Of a stretch of 16,283 nt of DNA, positions 14,903 to 16,283 are shown one piece after another. Both the position numbers and the translations under genes were made by a program. The DNA comes from an uncultured Eubacteriales bacterium (GTDB lineage: Bacteria > Bacillota_A > Clostridia > Christensenellales > Aristaeellaceae): contig CALVKX010000018.1 of the NCBI GenBank assembly GCA_944333375.1, positions 1 to 16,283 on the forward strand, in the 5' to 3' direction. Below the pieces are notes generated by a model. It was not told where the DNA came from. It made no database searches and saw only the letters and a program-made list of their open reading frames with translations. How positions within the stretch are numbered: the first letter of the stretch is position 1; each line of letters begins with the position of its first letter.

Positions 14903-14909
14903 TCCGCGC

Positions 14910-14938
14910 TCGACAAACCGCCCCGGACCCGGTATAAT
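14910..14938 (+). promoter_or_regulatory. SigA-type promoter of the oxidoreductase gene
   Basis: TCGACA (14910-14915, one mismatch to TTGACA), 17-bp spacer, TATAAT (14933-14938). The -35 boxes of this and the divergent promoter are only 7 bp apart, so a factor bound there would affect both. I see no clear operator palindrome. Confidence 0.8.
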
Positions 14939-15012
14939 CAAGGCATGGGCAACGGTTTTCCCGCGTGCCGAAGGCTTCGTTTATCCATCTCTATGAAGGA
15001 GGCTTTCTCACC

Positions 15013-16170
15013 ATGAGCGACAACGTGCTCTCCAGTTTCACCCCGTCCCGGCGCGAAGAGCGCGCCTACGGGCGCACCTTCCGCGTGGGCATCATCGGCA
15101 CCGGTTGGATCGCCGAGGCGCACGCCGAGAGCTATCTCAACCAGCCGGATGTAAAAATTGTGGCGCTGGCCGATCTGGTCCCCGGCAAGGCGGAGGCCTT
15201 TGCCAAGCGCTACGGCCTCAGCGACGCCCGATGCTATCCGGACCACAAAAGCCTGCTGGCCGCCGAACCGCTCGACGCCGTCTCCGTGTGCACCTACAAC
15301 ACGGCGCACGCGCAATGCACCATCGACGCGCTGAGCGCGGGCGTCAACGTCCTTTTGGAAAAACCCATGAGCGTGACCGTGGAGGAGGCCGCCGACATCA
15401 TCCGGGCGGAAAAGGCGAGCGGCAAGCTGCTCTCCATCGGCTTCCAGCCCCGCATGGACGCCAACATGCAAAAGATCAAGGAGATTGTCGATTCCGGCGC
15501 GCTGGGCAAGGTCTACTATATCCAGACCGGCGGCGGCCGCCGCCGTGGGATTCCCAACAGCACCTTCATCGAAAAAAAGACCGCGGGCATCGGCGCGCTG
15601 GGCGATATCGGCTGCTATTCGCTGGATATGGTCCTCAACGCCATCGGCTACCCCCGGCCCCTGACCGTAACCGGCTACACCTCCGCGTTCTTTGGCCGGA
15701 GCGAGCGCTACCAGTACCCCGACGCCTTGCACACCGCCGCCCAGAACGCCGCCCGCTTTGACGTGGACGACTTCGCCGCCGCCTTCATCCGCCTGGAGGG
15801 CGATGTGGTGCTGGATTTCCGCATCTCCTGGGCCATGCATCTGGACACGCCGGGCGACACGCTGATCCTGGGCACGGAAGGCGCGCTGCGCATCCCTTCC
15901 ACGGAGTGCTGGAACGGCACCGTGGGCGGGCCCATGAAGCTGTACACCGACGTGGCGGGGCTCCAGACGGTGACGGAGCTGCCCATCATCCCCTCGGAGG
16001 AACCGGGGCTTTTTGACCGCAAGATCCGCTCCTTCCTCGACGCCATCGAAAGCGGCGGGCCCGCGCCGGTGCCGTCCTCGCAGATCCTCTACAACCAGGC
16101 GATCATCGACGCCATCGCCCGCTCGGCGCAGGCCGGAAAAGAGGTCGAGGTCGTCATCCCCGAGGTATGA
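15013..16170 (+). CDS. Gfo/Idh/MocA family NAD(P)-dependent oxidoreductase
   Basis: Sugar- or polyol-type dehydrogenase of 385 residues. The N-terminal Rossmann fold has VGIIGTGWIAEAH (Gly29-x-Gly31 contacts the dinucleotide), and the family EKP motif is at 116-118 (LLEKPMS). The C-terminal alpha/beta domain includes GGGRRRGIPNSTF and the active-site strand GDIGCYSLD (197-205). There Asp198 is kept, but Tyr202 stands where many members have the catalytic His (D-x-G-x-H), as in glucose-fructose oxidoreductase. The substrate cannot be read from the sequence. Start ATG 15013 follows gaaggagg by about 10 nt; an earlier in-frame ATG at 14965 lies upstream of that site. Single-gene unit with its own promoter, closed by the hairpin at 16181. 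Confidence 0.94.
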   Translation: MSDNVLSSFTPSRREERAYGRTFRVGIIGTGWIAEAHAESYLNQPDVKIVALADLVPGKAEAFAKRYGLSDARCYPDHKSLLAAEPLDAVSVCTYNTAHAQCTIDALSAGVNVLLEKPMSVTVEEAADIIRAEKASGKLLSIGFQPRMDANMQKIKEIVDSGALGKVYYIQTGGGRRRGIPNSTFIEKKTAGIGALGDIGCYSLDMVLNAIGYPRPLTVTGYTSAFFGRSERYQYPDALHTAAQNAARFDVDDFAAAFIRLEGDVVLDFRISWAMHLDTPGDTLILGTEGALRIPSTECWNGTVGGPMKLYTDVAGLQTVTELPIIPSEEPGLFDRKIRSFLDAIESGGPAPVPSSQILYNQAIIDAIARSAQAGKEVEVVIPEV

Positions 16171-16180
16171 GGATGCGAAA

Positions 16181-16209
16181 CGGGGCTGCATGCAACGCAT
16201 GCAGCCCCG
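16181..16209 (+). terminator. Long perfect hairpin after the oxidoreductase gene
   Basis: cggggctgcatgc (16181-16193) pairs perfectly with gcatgcagccccg (16197-16209) around a 3-nt loop, ten bases after the stop codon. There is no T-run downstream on the plus strand (cagcgtgtc follows), so it may be a weak terminator or an RNA-protecting end. On the other strand only TTT follows. Confidence 0.6.
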
Positions 16210-16212
16210 CAG

Positions 16213-16283
16213 CGTGTCGAAAAAGCTCGCCTGCGGCGATCTTTTCCGCCAGGACACGTTTCCCCTGCGCCTGCGGCGCGGCC
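16213..16283. repeat. Palindrome-rich intergenic tail, possibly a dispersed repeat (cut by window edge)
   Basis: CGTGTC (16213-16218) is inverted as GACACG at 16253-16258. Inside it gaaaaag and cttttc, then ctcgcc and ggcgat, form an inner imperfect stem. The word gcctgcggcg occurs twice, the second time near the window end as part of gcgcctgcggcgc. No gene is visible. The dense nested symmetry resembles intergenic repeats found after genes in many GC-rich gut Firmicutes, but copy number cannot be judged from one window. Confidence 0.45.

Noticed and set aside
14938..16257. Minus-strand frame of 439 residues opposite the oxidoreductase
   Set aside because: Antisense shadow; the plus-strand frame has complete Rossmann and EKP motifs.

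Overview
The window looks like a chromosomal segment of a GC-rich, Gram-positive-type bacterium, most likely a Clostridia-class Firmicute (Oscillospiraceae or Christensenellales-like; this placement is an inference). The reasons are strong AAGGAGG-type ribosome binding sites before almost every gene, SigA-like promoters with extended -10 boxes, the infC-rpmI-rplT operon with an attenuator-like leader, a clostridial-type Pgi, a BclA-like collagen protein and two YtvI/AI-2E family membrane proteins. By eye the GC content is clearly above 60%. I see no insertion sequence, prophage, CRISPR array, tRNA or rRNA. Most of the window is ordinary core genome.

Layout. (1) 2-913, plus strand: the 3' part of a collagen-like surface or exosporium-type protein, cut by the window edge. 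It is separated by a bidirectional terminator from pgi (972-2396, minus). (2) 2435-2552: back-to-back promoters drive pgi leftwards and a small membrane-anchored protein of unknown function (2586-3077) rightwards. (3) 3069-5356, minus: promoter, structured leader with a terminator-like attenuator, infC, rpmI, rplT, a hairpin, then recO. This is translation initiation factor 3 and ribosomal proteins L35 and L20, with the DNA-repair gene recO behind them. (4) 5414-10106, plus: a four-gene operon encoding an ABC ATPase, an ABC-2 permease, a GldG-like substrate-binding-type protein and a DUF4340-like protein. It resembles the Gld/Nos-type export cassette, and its substrate is unknown. (5) 10103-14902, minus: a five-gene operon running from a double zinc-ribbon membrane protein through a TPM-domain protein, an AI-2E family permease and 3-methyladenine DNA glycosylase (tag) to a second AI-2E/YtvI-like permease. 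Its last stop codon interlocks with the stop of the ABC operon in a shared CTAG. (6) 14910-16170, plus: a Gfo/Idh/MocA oxidoreductase with its own promoter, divergent from operon 5, followed by a long hairpin and a repeat-like palindromic tail at the window edge.

The best candidates for something less well described are the Gld-like ABC cassette in a probably non-gliding organism, the zinc-ribbon/TPM/AI-2E/tag operon with its Gly/His-rich tail protein, the infC leader and its start codon, and the Tyr-for-His change in the oxidoreductase active site. I did not find convincing evidence of a wholly new system.
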